In this document: one piece after another, positions 11,890 to 23,039 of the stretch
Position numbering within the stretch: the stretch's first letter is position 1
Layout of the letters: every line of letters starts with the position of its first letter
Assembly (NCBI GenBank): GCA_021234155.1
Contig: JAJEKV010000090.1
Span: 3,280,479-3,344,478 of the forward strand
DNA length: 64,000 bases
DNA from: Isoetes taiwanensis
Lineage: Eukaryota; Streptophyta; Lycopodiopsida; Isoetales; Isoetaceae
Direction of reading: 5' to 3'
Position numbers and translations under genes: made by a program
Notes under the pieces: generated by a model
The model's input: the letters and a program-made list of their open reading frames with translations, nothing else
The model's database searches: none
Told to the model about the DNA's origin: nothing

Positions 11890-13260
11890 TCACAACTGGC
11901 TAGTCGAGAGCATGTAAGCTGGACAGATCCCTTAGGCTTAAAGATTCTTGGCTTTCCACAGCTAACTGATAGAACACGCTAACCCAAACTAGATCCATTA
12001 GCCTTAGGTTTCTTAAGCTTTCGGTAGCTAGTTGAGAAGAAGGCAATGCGATCGACTATCTAGTCGAGAGAAGCCTTAACACTTTACTATATCCCTTAGT
12101 ATGCTTGGAAGCCTTGACCTTTCCAACTGGCTGAACAGAAATTCTGCGTAGAAACCATACTAGTGACTTCTGGCTTAAGATTCTCGGTTTTACTCCACTA
12201 GCTGTGAGATTGCCTTAACCTAGACTAGATCCTACGTAGCCTTATGCTTCCTTTCTCGAGTCTCGATAGAAACTAGTCGAGAGGCAATGCAATCTTGACT
12301 AGATAGTCGAAGCCTTCTGTGGACCTAAGATCAGTTGGAAGCAGGCTTCTTGTACCCGCTAGCTGGTTGAGAATGCCTTATTCAAACTAGATCCAACTGG
12401 CTTAAGACTCTTGGTATCCTGATCTCTGACTATTGTCGAGAATGCATAACCCATATTGGAAGCCCTTAGACCCCGGTTTCTAGAAGCGTTCCCTACTAGC
12501 TAGTTGAAAGGCTTAGATCTCTTAGGACTTAAGTTCTTGGTCTTCCTTGACTGCGGCTAGTCGGTGCATTGCATAAATGGAGGCATTACATTCTTAACTA
12601 TGTAATTCGAGAGGCATAATGGCTCTGTTTGGAAACAATTCAATCGATTAGCTAAAGTTAGAAAAGGCCAAGAACCAGGATGAACGGCTATCTAACTAAT
12701 TAAAGAAGCCTTTTGCTAACTAGATACCTTAGTCTTAGGCTTCTTAAAAGCTTCCCGGTAGCTAGACAAGAAAAGCAATGCAATTCTAGATAGTTGAGGA
12801 AGCGGCTTAGGATTCGATTTTTCAACTAGCTAGTCAAAAGCTAACAGTCGACTCCGGGTCCATTAGCGAAAGGGATCTGGCGTTACATGACGGGCTTTAA
12901 TGAATCTGACTCCAGTGTACCCATCTCAATTAACCATTTCTAAAAGGGTTATAAGATGCTAAAATACCTACTTGGGTCTGTTACTTGCGAAAAGTGCGTT
13001 TGCAATATTTAGGGGGCTTTGTATGGCTTGACAAATGGATGCCAATTTTGATTTGATTTTTAATGTTTTAACTAAAATTAAGTTTTTCTTGGATTTTTAC
13101 GAATTAGATACCTGGGGCTTAGACTTCTTGACCTTTCCAACTAGCTAGTGAAAATGCCTTAACCCAAACTAAGATCCCTTAGACTTTAGATTCTTGCAAT
13201 GCAATCCGACTAACTAGTCCTGGGACACCCCTTCAGACTAGATCCCTTGGACTTTAGTTT
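11890..13260. repeat. Degenerate tandem array, about 60-70-bp unit
   Basis: A degenerate unit containing CTAGATCCCTTAG, CTTAAGATTCTTGG, CAACTAGCTAGT(T/C)GAGA and ATGCCTTAACCC recurs throughout. AGATCCMTTAG-type cores lie near 11,924, 11,990, 12,222, 12,388, 12,511, 12,720, 13,170 and 13,232. The closest spacings are 62 and 66 bp; wider gaps hold decayed or partial units. GCAATGCAATC and TAGTCGAGA(GG) recur beside it. There are no conserved spacers, so this is an old minisatellite or satellite, not a CRISPR array. A separate stretch at 12,850-13,080 interrupts it. Confidence 0.75.
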
Positions 13261-14689
13261 ATGCGGCATTTCGATAGCGAGTTCATCAAAATTATAGTTT
13301 GAAATTCCCGTCTTCAAACAACACCCATAGTCCCAACACATCAGTACCTCAAGATAGCTTATCATTCGAGATAACATGCATCAAAACACATGCAAGTATT
13401 AGCTATAAATAAGTTGAATTGAACCAAACCCTCCAAAACCACCTACAAACCCCCATGTAATAACTTAAAGAGACTTGTACCTACGAATGGGTCAAAGACA
13501 CACACACCAAATAATGATTGAAAAAGCACCCCAAAGAAAATGGGTTGAGCATCCAACCAAGCGAAGATTTGTGATGTAAACAAATGATTTGAGCATATCC
13601 ATCAGAGGGCCGAGCTTGGATAGGACCAAATAAAACTGGAGATCAAAACTAGGAGTTCAACCCGTTACATGAGTGGAGAAAAGTTTCCCATGATGCTATT
13701 ATCTTTGATGTGCGGCGTTGAATAAGGGAACAATAGCTCAAAGGGTCAAATATATATGTGGCTCCTCCTCTCGAGAATGTCAATCCAAGCAACGTGGAAG
13801 CGAAAGCATAAAATAAAAAGTTACCATTATTTGCGGGATATAAAAAGATTCCACAAAGGGTTTTTGTACTTTGTAAGACAAAACTTTATTTACAAAAGGA
13901 AAAGAGATGAAGCAACAAGTTTGAAAGGAAAAAAGGGAGAGGAACAGAAGAAGGTGAAGAAGAGATTTTTTGGGAGCTTTTCTGGTTTTCTTGACCCTAT
14001 CACAAGTTAAGAGATCAATGAAATGGAATCAATTTAATCTAATTGGCTATACACGTGGATAGGTTGCTATACACGTGGATGACTAAATTCAACAAAATGT
14101 TGTGTACCTCCAAAAAGGCAAAGCCTGCTAAAAGAGGGGGAGGCCTATTTGTAACGCCTAGATTTGAAATCCATGTGGTTTCCACGAACATATCATTGTA
14201 CCTACAATATGAATCTAAAAAGCCATTAAAAGAAGATCGTTTGTTGAACATCCTTGAAGCTAGTTAAGAGTTTTCAAGGCTTTGATTTCAATCCATAATA
14301 ATAAATATTGCCGGGGATTGGCCCACTTCCAGAACTATGGCGGTTCGAACTATGACTATAGCTTCCATTTGGAATTTGAATGCACAAATGCAAGATTGCA
14401 ATCTCAACCCAAAGACTAGAACAACAAATTCCAAATGCTTCTTAATCCATATGTAAAATAAAATAGAAGAACATGGCTTTTCTTTTGCAATCTTTTTAAT
14501 CTACCATGGCCTTTCACCAAATTGGCTCTGCAAATAAAAGATTGCTTCCATAATACTTGATAGCCATGGCACAACAAATCTGTGGCGTTCGAGGAAATAT
14601 CATCATAAAGGCGTATATTTAAGTCCAAAACACTATATAGAATCTACCTTCATAGACTTGTATACCGCCAGGTTAGTGGCATAAGCGTG
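13261..14689. other. No supported gene
   Basis: AT-rich sequence. A lysine-rich 84-codon frame (13,756-14,010) looks like translated A-rich DNA rather than a gene. A 20-bp tandem repeat (GCTATACACGTGGAT twice, 14,044-14,083) is present. The frames at 14,039-14,267 overlap on opposite strands and match nothing I know. Confidence 0.45.
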
Positions 14690-16030
14690 CATGTCAACTT
14701 AGACACTGTAGGGTAAGGGCATTTATCATTTGCCCTATCCGTTAGACAGCCGCCACACGGACCTCTCCTAGCCCAAGCCCGTGGGCGTAACACTGAACCC
14801 TAACCTATAAAAGGCCCTGAAGCCTTAACTCTAGACCTCTTTTGGCTCAGTCACAGGAACCTTCTTTGCGCTCGAAACTCTGACATTTGAGACCATCTGT
14901 GTACCCGGCCTGAAGACCCTGGCGTGGCGCATCAATAGGGAGTGGAAGCTTCTTAAAACCACCTTGAAGACCATGGCCCGGGGGAGTAGGAGGAGTTCCT
15001 CATGGCAGGTATTTGGGTTAAGAGTTCTTTGTAGATCATCTGGAGTTAGGACTCGAGATGAATTAGCATTCGTGTCTCTAGTAAACCCTTATAGAACCCT
15101 CAGTCTAGTTCTTGAACCCTAATCAATGAACCCTAACTATAAGTTAGATGTGTATGATTAGGTTTGGAATTCTTATTATTATCATGTTATGGATGTATGT
15201 GATGTTGGTTGATCATGTTTGCTCCTCTTGTATTGGGAAGGTAGAGACCTAGTAGCCATTGCCAGTGATACTCCCTAGTTTAGACCCTTTAGTTCCTATT
15301 ATTATGTAGCTTTTATTGCTTAAGGAACCCATGGGGCTATGGGGGCTATGATATGACTAAGCACTACATACTTGGGGGCTAGAGGGAGCGAGGAGGAAGG
15401 GTCCTGTTGGCCGAGGCTAGTGGGGACCCCATAGCGGCTAGGCTTATGGCGAAAAGGTCCTTCGAGTGGGCCGGGCATGGGGTCCGACACCTCCTGGGGC
15501 AATGTTGTCGCCACGCCTTTCAAGAGCTGCAGGTGATGGCACTCTTGTTTTAGGCCCGGTTAAATTGAAGAATGGCCACGATTTTAAGCTGGCGTGAACC
15601 TCTAGACCCTAGAGAGGGAGATGGAACCCTTCACGCCAGTGGGTAGAGGAGTCTGGCAGGAGCAGTCTCGATGGAGTGATACCAACCCGATCTAGCCCCA
15701 TCTTCAAAGTGTACGAGGAGGCGGAGATGGAGTTGGTCAGCCTAACCATTATCTCGAGGCAAGCCCACTTCATTGTTATGATTGATCTCGCTATCTTGAG
15801 GCCTAACCCCGTCGGTCCACCCTCCGCTGAGTGGAGCCTTGGGTGGGAGCTCTCTGTTTTTTCCGACATGTGTTTATCTCCTGTTAGCATCTATGGATGT
15901 ATGGATGTTACTGCTACCCTTGAGGTAGTTCGTGTATTATTACTAGATTACGGCGTTGTTTATGCTTCCATTGTTATAGGAGCCCATAGGGAAAAGTGCA
16001 AAGACATCTTCCATTAATCCCCTTCCCGCA
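14690..16030 (+). repeat. LTR-like unit, copy 1 of a tandem pair
   Basis: The segment with GTATTTGGGTTA(A)GAGTTCTTTGTAGATCAT (near 15,010), then CTAACTATAAGTTAGATGTG (near 15,134), GATGTTGGTTGA (near 15,202), TAGTTTAGACCCTTTA (near 15,277) and a GC-rich tail recurs about 1.08-1.1 kb downstream. Upstream lies a TATAAAAGG box (14,806). A promoter followed by a long untranslated stretch suits a gypsy-type LTR. No gag-pol lies between the two copies, so they are probably recombined or tandem LTRs without an internal region. The exact 5' limit is uncertain. Confidence 0.6.
14806..14814 (+). promoter_or_regulatory. TATA box candidate in LTR-like unit
   Basis: TATAAAAGG sits in a CCTATAAAAGGCCC context, about 200 bp upstream of the part of the unit that is shared with copy 2. 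The match to a plant TATA box is good; use as an LTR promoter is inferred. Confidence 0.5.
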
Positions 16031-17330
16031 CTAGGGATAAGCTTGATAGGAGTGGGAGCTACTTGACCAATAGAAGACCATGGGCGTCGGGAGTAGGATG
16101 GAGTTCCTCGAGGCAGTATTTGGGTTAGAGTTCTTTGTAGATCATCACAAAGTTAGAACTCCCGGATGAGTTGCCCATTCGTATCTCTAGTAAAAGCCTT
16201 CCCTAGAAACCCTCCCATCTAGATCTTGAACCCTAACTATAAGTTAGATGTGTATGATTGGGTTTAATGGATATGTGATGTTGGTTGACATGTTTTGCTC
16301 TCTTGTGTTGGGAAGGGGGTTAGCCATTACTTAGTGACCCTAGTTTAGACCCTTTAATTCCTATTATTATACGGCATTACTTAGGAACCCATATGGGGGC
16401 TAGTATACACTCTGACATTACATACTTGGGCTAGAGGCAAGGCGGAGGAGGTCTGTGCTGACTCTTGGGACCCCATTGAGTGAGCTTATGGCCGATCACC
16501 CAGTGGGCGAGCATGGAGTGCGACACTTCTGAACAATGGTGTGGCACATACTCTCCAAGGCTGGGAGTAGCAGCTTCAGCTCTTGTTTTGGGGTTTAAGT
16601 CGAGGAAAGAATCGTGTATGCATCCACGATTCCCTAGCGCCCTGGTCAGACCTCTAGACCCAGGGAAGGAAGATGGAACCCTTCACGCCTCGGCCGGACC
16701 CGAGAAGATTTTGGCCGGGCAGTCTCGATGGGTGATACCATGAGATTGCATGGCCGAGGAAGGCTAGGAAGTCATACGAGCGGATTTCTAGCCCATGCAC
16801 CAGAAGTATGCAGGAGGCGAATAGAGTGAGTCAACCCAGCCATTATCTCGAGTGGCTTCGCCATTGTTGTGATTGATTACGCTACCGAGGAGATGCAACC
16901 AGGCGGTCGATGGGTGATACCATGAGATGCGTATTCGGAGAAAACTAGAGTCATACGAGCCGTTCTAGCCCATGCACCAAAAGTATGCCCGCCGAGGCGG
17001 ATAAGAGTGAGTCAACTCTAGCCATTATCTCGAAACCAACCCACGCCATTGTTATGATTGATTGTCTATCTTGAGGCCTAGCCATTAGTCTACCCTCCCT
17101 TGAAGTCCCGGACCTTGGGTAGAGCTCTCCTCTTTTCGACATGTGTTTATCTCTATTGTATCATGGATGTATGGATGTGCCACCCTTGGGTAGTTCTATG
17201 TATTGTTATTGCTAGTTCATTGTTGTTTCACCTTCGATGTTATAAGACCCATAGAAAAGCGTGCAAGACACCTTCGGTATACACTTCCGGCGCCTAGAGA
17301 TACCAGAGTGCGGGATAGGCGGGGGCACCC
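16031..17330 (+). repeat. LTR-like unit, copy 2, with an internal duplication of about 190 bp
   Basis: This copy repeats the order of markers seen in copy 1 from about 16,078. Within it, the block GGGTGATACCATGAGAT...CATACGAGC...TAGCCCATGCACCA...AGTATGC...AGAGTGAGTCAAC...AGCCATTATCTCGA occurs twice (about 16,730-16,880 and 16,911-17,065), a local duplication absent from copy 1. The end (GAGGCCTAGCC...TCTACCCTCC) resembles the tail of the element A LTR near 34,110, suggesting a related family. ORFs in the unit are incidental. Confidence 0.6.
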
Positions 17331-19849
17331 GTCTTGTCGAAGGACGGGATGGGGGATTTCCCTCACGAGTGTCGGTAGGTAGCTAGTATATTTTGTAAAG
17401 GGCGTCTAAAATCTAGCTTCCGTAATGCATGCGTACCCATCCATCACATATCTGCCAAAATGTCTTCTACATCTTGAGTTGCAAAAGTCGATATTAGAAC
17501 CACGTAGCTTCTAGAGTCGGGGAAAATCACGGCCATAGACCATGCTCTAGTTTCAATTCTTTTTTATCGATGTATCAATAATGTCAACCGACGCCATTGA
17601 ATTCACACTAAATTCTTCCATGTTGGAACAAAGTCATTAAAGAGACCCATTCTTGGCATGTTAACCATGCCTTCACCTAATAGCATCGTCATTTCTAAAG
17701 CCGCTACTACCTTGTAAAAGACTTTCTCTTGTATCTGCGAGATGTTATTGACCAATATTTTATGTCAATGAAATAATAATTTTACGTATTACATGTAAAT
17801 GACCCAAGACATTAGATGTTTGATTGAATGTGGGGCAAAAAATTTAGTAATAGCCTTTAAAGTTAGTATAATAACCATTCATTTCTCGAATAAGGGCTCA
17901 CGAAAGCGGAACCTTGGGCTAGAGCTTTTCATTCACCGACTGAGAATTCTACAATGGTTGAGAGTGGCTAGCTGCACATTTGCAAGGGCTACCACAATGA
18001 AAACAGGGAATATCAGGTTACATCATCGGACCCCAAAAATTCTCGGATGTTGGTTAAGTGTACACAGAGCTTATGTGGGATTAAAAAAACCGGGTTATTC
18101 TTTTACTTGAAGGCGGCGATCTGCGAAGGGTTCTTGATCGAAAATGCCATTGAAAACTTTTTCCATACCCTGCGCTACTCGCGAGCATAAGCATTAGATA
18201 TGCGAGCTTTTAAAGTCCAGTTTGTATATTGGGGGCACATCATGCATTTGGGAGCACACCATAGGTCCTTTTTCTCCGATGTGATATTTTCTTGCCACTG
18301 GAAATCAAATGCAAAGGTTTTATTTCATATTCACGAATTGGTCCTTCATCTTTGCGTTATCGATATAGTATGACCATTCACTTGCGGGCCAAGATTTGAA
18401 GTTCCATTGTTTTGCTATATCGTTTAGAAATATGACTTCTGCGGTAATTTGCAGAAGTGGGCGGGGAGATAGTGTTTTCCTAAGTTAGAGTTTATTCAAT
18501 GTCATAAATATCATATAGTCCAAGTGTTTGTTTGTGCTATGGTTTGTTAGCATAATGGCATCGATTACCGGTAGTGCTCGGTCGCTTTATCGTATTATTA
18601 AAAGCCATCTTTGAGGGATGCCCCTACTAGATCCTTATGGGAAAAGAGGGAAGTAGAAGTGAAGCCCGATCTCAAAGCTCTTTCTCTCCGAATTTTAACT
18701 GATGTTTTAATAATGCGTGAAGCGAGACCTAAGCTCTCCATAAACATAATGCTAAGGTTGCATAAACTTAGTGCATGTGGGCGAGTTTAGTGGGTACTAT
18801 GGAAGTGTAGTAATATATTCAAAGTTTTAGCAATCTTTGGAGAACAAGGGATCACCATGGTTACATTATTAAGAGAAGCAAAATGCTGGGACACAGTGTC
18901 AAATTTGTAAATGGCAGCTCTGGGACCATACAAACAAAACATTTTACAAAAAGCTCCTTCAATTCAAGGAACTTTGTTGATATCTTCCTAGAGAGAATTT
19001 GGCATCTCTAGATCTAATGGAACTCATCGTTGCTACTTGGATGTATGTGGTGAGGGAGCATCTTTGTTTGAAAGCCCCGATCTCATGGCTCTCTTGCTTT
19101 AAGGTAAGATTTATTGCGGTATTTACAATCTATATGTTTGTCATGGTTTCAACCATGATTTTCCTCGCATGATTAATGTTTAATGGTTTGGGAACTACCA
19201 ATGCAGTAATCTAGAAATGATGCAAGGTATTTCTCTTAGCATGTTTGTACAACCTATTATTTTATATAATTTAGGATTTAGTTCTTTGCATTTTTACATG
19301 TAGGTGAGTCGAAGAATTGCGCAATTTAGGAGAGGTTAAGACCTTATGAACAAGCATCATTTGCATGTACATTTACGGCAACATTCCCAAGGTAAAATTG
19401 TTGCCTTGGGGTTGGTGTTAATGGGACTCTTTGCTTTGTATAATTTAGGATTGAAGGATCTTAACACCAAAAGGGCGAAAATTTTTCCATGACAAATCCG
19501 ACCCGTCGGATAAAGGGGAAATTTCTTTTCTAAACAATTTGATAACTACATAGTAATGGGAATGCAAGGCTAATATTGTTACATTACTCTCTGCGACAAG
19601 CGGTTCAAGCTAAATAGCATGGAGGTCAAGAGAACTAAATGAAACTAATGGCAATGATATGCGAACTGATCAATAAATCTTGTGGGCGGTTGAGGGGCAA
19701 TACGATTATCAACTTATCAAAGGAAACCATGGGGTGATTCATCTGACATCGGAAGGTATTGCGATGCAGTGTCTAAAGGGATGATCTGCGTCATACTTGC
19801 ATATCATCTCATATGCTAAACATCCATTTGGGTCTTTGGGCATTCATTC
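17331..19849. other. No supported gene
   Basis: Anonymous sequence. I checked both strands for retroelement, PPR and kinase-type motifs and found none. The 103-codon frame at 17,799-18,110 has no recognisable motif. Confidence 0.45.
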
Positions 19850-20265
19850 TTGAATATTTACATGAAACTGTTCTTCTATCAACCTATGCAACTAAAGTAT
19901 CTCTTTCAACAACAAAATCAAATCCATAGATGTTTCCAAAGCAAGACCCTTATACAATGGGCTTTAAAAGAAATGAGTGCCGATCTGTTGCAAACTATGA
20001 AGATATCCATGTTGTATAAGAAAAATCTTGAGTTGGCTGAAGCTTGCATAAAAAAAAAGGCTGGTGGTGGTTTTGCGCTCGGTATATTAGATCAAGGTAC
20101 AATAGTTTAAATATGGAGCTCTTAGTTTACATTTGGAGAATCTTAGATGCTTCGTTGAGTATGTCCATCTTGAACATATATTTGCAATCGTAGTTGAACG
20201 CGGTAGTATGCCATCATTTGTTGTAGATGAGGAGCATTACAATGCCATCGCTCAACAACCACGGC
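19850..20265 (+). other. Possible coding fragment, family not recognised
   Basis: An 86-codon frame (19,850-20,110) ends with LELAEACIKKKAGGGF. In a neighbouring frame just downstream (about 20,125-20,262) the reading contains ENLRCFVEYVHLEHIFAIVV and ERGSMPSFVVDEEHYNAI, which look like genuine protein. A frame change separates the two pieces. I do not recognise the family and suggest no function. Confidence 0.3.
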
Positions 20266-20761
20266 CATAGCAAAATTTCTTCTTACCCTCATTGTGTTTT
20301 TGAAGATTATTCTTTGGCTTGGACCACCGAAATTTGGCTAACAAAACTCAAAGGGACCGCGGGCTTATGTCTCACCGGTAAAATTACTAAACTGGTGATT
20401 ATCAGATCAAATGATTTCCAATAAACAAATGCAAAAACACATGATCAAAATGTCCGGAAAAACGGGCATCATCAAAGTTTCATTTCTTATGTCCATCCAC
20501 CTGAGTTTTGATCAATTCTATGAGCGAGATTTGTGGTAGGTTCAAAGGCGGTGAGGTCATCAAACAAATGGTGAATATTTTGGTAATGCCCGGATTCACC
20601 GCGTCTCACCGAGGAACTTCTTGCGGTACTTCGGAGGAAGCATCTTTTAACAATTTAACCGAGCGATCCTCTTATGTGTTCCGCCAAAGGAATTAGTATT
20701 TTAGATCCGGGATGTAGTATTTTGGACTTTCTTGGTGGTATTCACGGACCAACCCGTTATC

Positions 20762-20835
20762 GGCCGGATATGGTATTTCCGGCCAAAAGGTGGTATTTCC
20801 GGCCAAGGGGTGTTTCGGTAAAGTGGTATTTCATT
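20762..20835 (+). repeat. Short tandem repeat around TGGTATTTCCGGCCAA
   Basis: The 16-mer TGGTATTTCCGGCCAA occurs twice within about 40 bp (from 20,770), followed by a degenerate third copy (GTGGTATTTCATTTCCC). The stretch from 20,696 also holds two TAGTATTTT motifs. No function is evident. Confidence 0.6.
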
Positions 20836-22140
20836 TCCCAAAACCAAGCATAAAACTACTGGCAGACTGAAATCTTTAAATTAGGATGGTTAGGTGCAGC
20901 TCGAAGGTGGGCGGCTTGAACTGCTTCAAAAGCCCTTCCTAAATCACTTTATACCTCTTTGCTTGCATTGGTTTGATGAAGAAAGGCGATTTGAAACCAG
21001 ATAGGCGGGATTGATCTAAAATGCCCAAAGCGGGGCTTGAAGCTTGTAGGATTCACGATTAAGCGATAAGGGGTGGCGGAAATACCAAAAAAAAAGAATC
21101 CCACATCATCAGGACTCTCTAAATCTGGCCCGTCCGTTGAGGACACAGGTGTCACTACAACAATTTGTAACATGAGATTCTTTTACAACATATATATATT
21201 TTAAAGATGACTTCTTCCCACCATACCATTATTCTAGAAGCCTCACACCCAAGTAAAGTCTGAGGAAATGTCCAGGTTTATGGAAACCATGTGCCTACTC
21301 TCCCTTTCTGCCGGGGTTGAAATTAGTGGCACATTTTGAAGAAGTTGTTTAAAAATCTGCGCTAAATTTATATCTGAGGTTATCTGTGTTAAAGAGTTCG
21401 ACATTATTCAAGGAATGGGTTTGGGCTCATGGCAACAAGGCCCCGGTTAACTACAAAAATAGCATTTTATGTTGTTTATCTCAAATCTACCGCTCCATAC
21501 TATCTTTAGTCATGATTGTAGAATCTATAAGATGTGATTTAGAGTTCTTTGGAACATTTCTTATCATCTGTCTGAGATCCTTTCGTTTATGCATAGAAAA
21601 TCTCAGAATAGTTTCTCCTACCTGAGCCGAAGCGGGTACTCATTTTTTAAACCTTAAATTTCTATTATACTATTTAGATGGCAAAGATTTCAGCGGAGAT
21701 AACAAAAGGATTCCAAATCAAGCAGCATGTTCCTGCTAAGATGGGCCATGTTACCCATTTATTGTATCTTTTGGCATATCTTAAATGTCTAAACCTGACA
21801 TTGCACATTTGTTTGACAAATTGGTATTTTTTTCAATTAATGATTATTGGTTATCTGGGATAATGGGTAGGAATGAAGACATTGTTATAACTTTTAAACA
21901 AATTAATGATTGAATTTTTAACTCTTGGTTAGGTAAAAGCCAGTTATCGTATAAATCATCTGCTTTATAAGATATCAATACCACCATGTGCATCCAAGAT
22001 AGGCATTGGGCTATCAAACAATACAAAATGCAGATTCAAAGATGGGTCTATATTAATGGCGAAATTTGGAACCAAATCCCTGATCTTTGAAAAGTAAATC
22101 TTCTGAAATCTTTGGGCAAGCTTTACGCAACAAATTTGAC
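20836..22140. other. No clear gene; may include the decayed 5' part of the PPR remnant
   Basis: A plus-strand frame at 21,678-21,863 contains QIKQHVPAKMGH, loosely like the inter-repeat linker of PPR proteins. The link to the PPR remnant downstream is weak because about 280 bp without recognisable repeats separates them. Overlapping minus-strand frames (21,844-22,165) match nothing I know. Confidence 0.35.
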
Positions 22141-22765
22141 CAAGAATGGATATCATGGAATACATTCCTTTTAGGTTATGCCCAACATGGTTGATTTAAG
22201 GATGCCATCTTGCTCATTCGACAAATATCAAGAGATGTGATTTCAAAATACCCATTATGATAAGGACTATATGCACAAACATGGTGAGCTTAAGGATGCT
22301 ATGAGAGAGTGTTTAAAGAAAATGCCGCCCGTTCCTTCATGGAATGCTATGCTTTTGCTTATGCAATAACATGGTCATGTCAAGGAGGGTCTCCATCTTT
22401 TTCAAATGATACCAAAACAAAATGTTCTCTCATGGACTTCCATGATTATGATCTATGCCCAAATAGGGAAGATAGCATATGCTCAAGATCGCTTTGAACA
22501 AAATGTCCCAACATGATGTGGTTTCTTGGAATGCCATGCTTTTTGCATTACTTTGAGTGGACATGGAAGATGCACTCAATTATTTTGATCGAATGCCTAA
22601 AAAGAGATATAGTTTCATGGAACACGATTTTGTGGATTTATCAACAAGACCAAATCCGGGGAGGCCAACATACATTTGATAAGATGCCCCAACATAATGT
22701 AGTTTCTTGGAATGCTATGATTACAATGCATGGCGTGCAGCACATTGTTGAAACTATAGAGATTT
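22140..22765 (+). pseudogene. Pentatricopeptide-repeat (PPR, PLS-type) gene remnant
   Basis: SWN-type PPR motifs recur with near-constant spacing: ISWNTFLLGYAQHG (about 22,148), PSWNAM (about 22,331), NVLSWTSMI (about 22,419), DVVSWNAM (22,515), DIVSWNTI (22,606) and NVVSWNAM (22,696). The last three are 91 and 90 nt apart, the roughly 31-residue period of short PPR repeats. Linkers such as FDRMP and DKMPQH, and A..YAQ.G, fit. Plant PPR proteins bind organellar RNA for editing, splicing or stabilisation. Frames change between repeats and stops intervene. No E/E+ or DYW tail is seen; 22,800-23,039 holds only weak matches. A remnant is likely, though local frameshifts may partly be sequence errors. 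Confidence 0.8.
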
Positions 22766-23039
22766 TCAAAGGAAATGCCTCAGTGGGATATAGTTTGGAA
22801 TGCTTTGCTTATTTCGGGCTCTTCAAGGGCAACTTCATCATCAAATCTTTGAGAAAATGCCGAATATGACACGGTTTCATGATTTCATTATAATGTCACC
22901 GAGGGCAGCTTTTGAGGAGGCATTGGAACTTTTTTCAGCTAATGCTGAAAAAGTTGTGTATCATGGACGCTTTCAGTTGTTGGACATGTCCATGAAGGGG
23001 CCGGGCAGTGGCATTAATATTTTATCAGGATCAACATGA

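Noticed and set aside
11890-13260. Possible CRISPR-like array
   Set aside because: Units are degenerate and contiguous, without conserved repeats separated by unique spacers, and the context is a plant nuclear genome.
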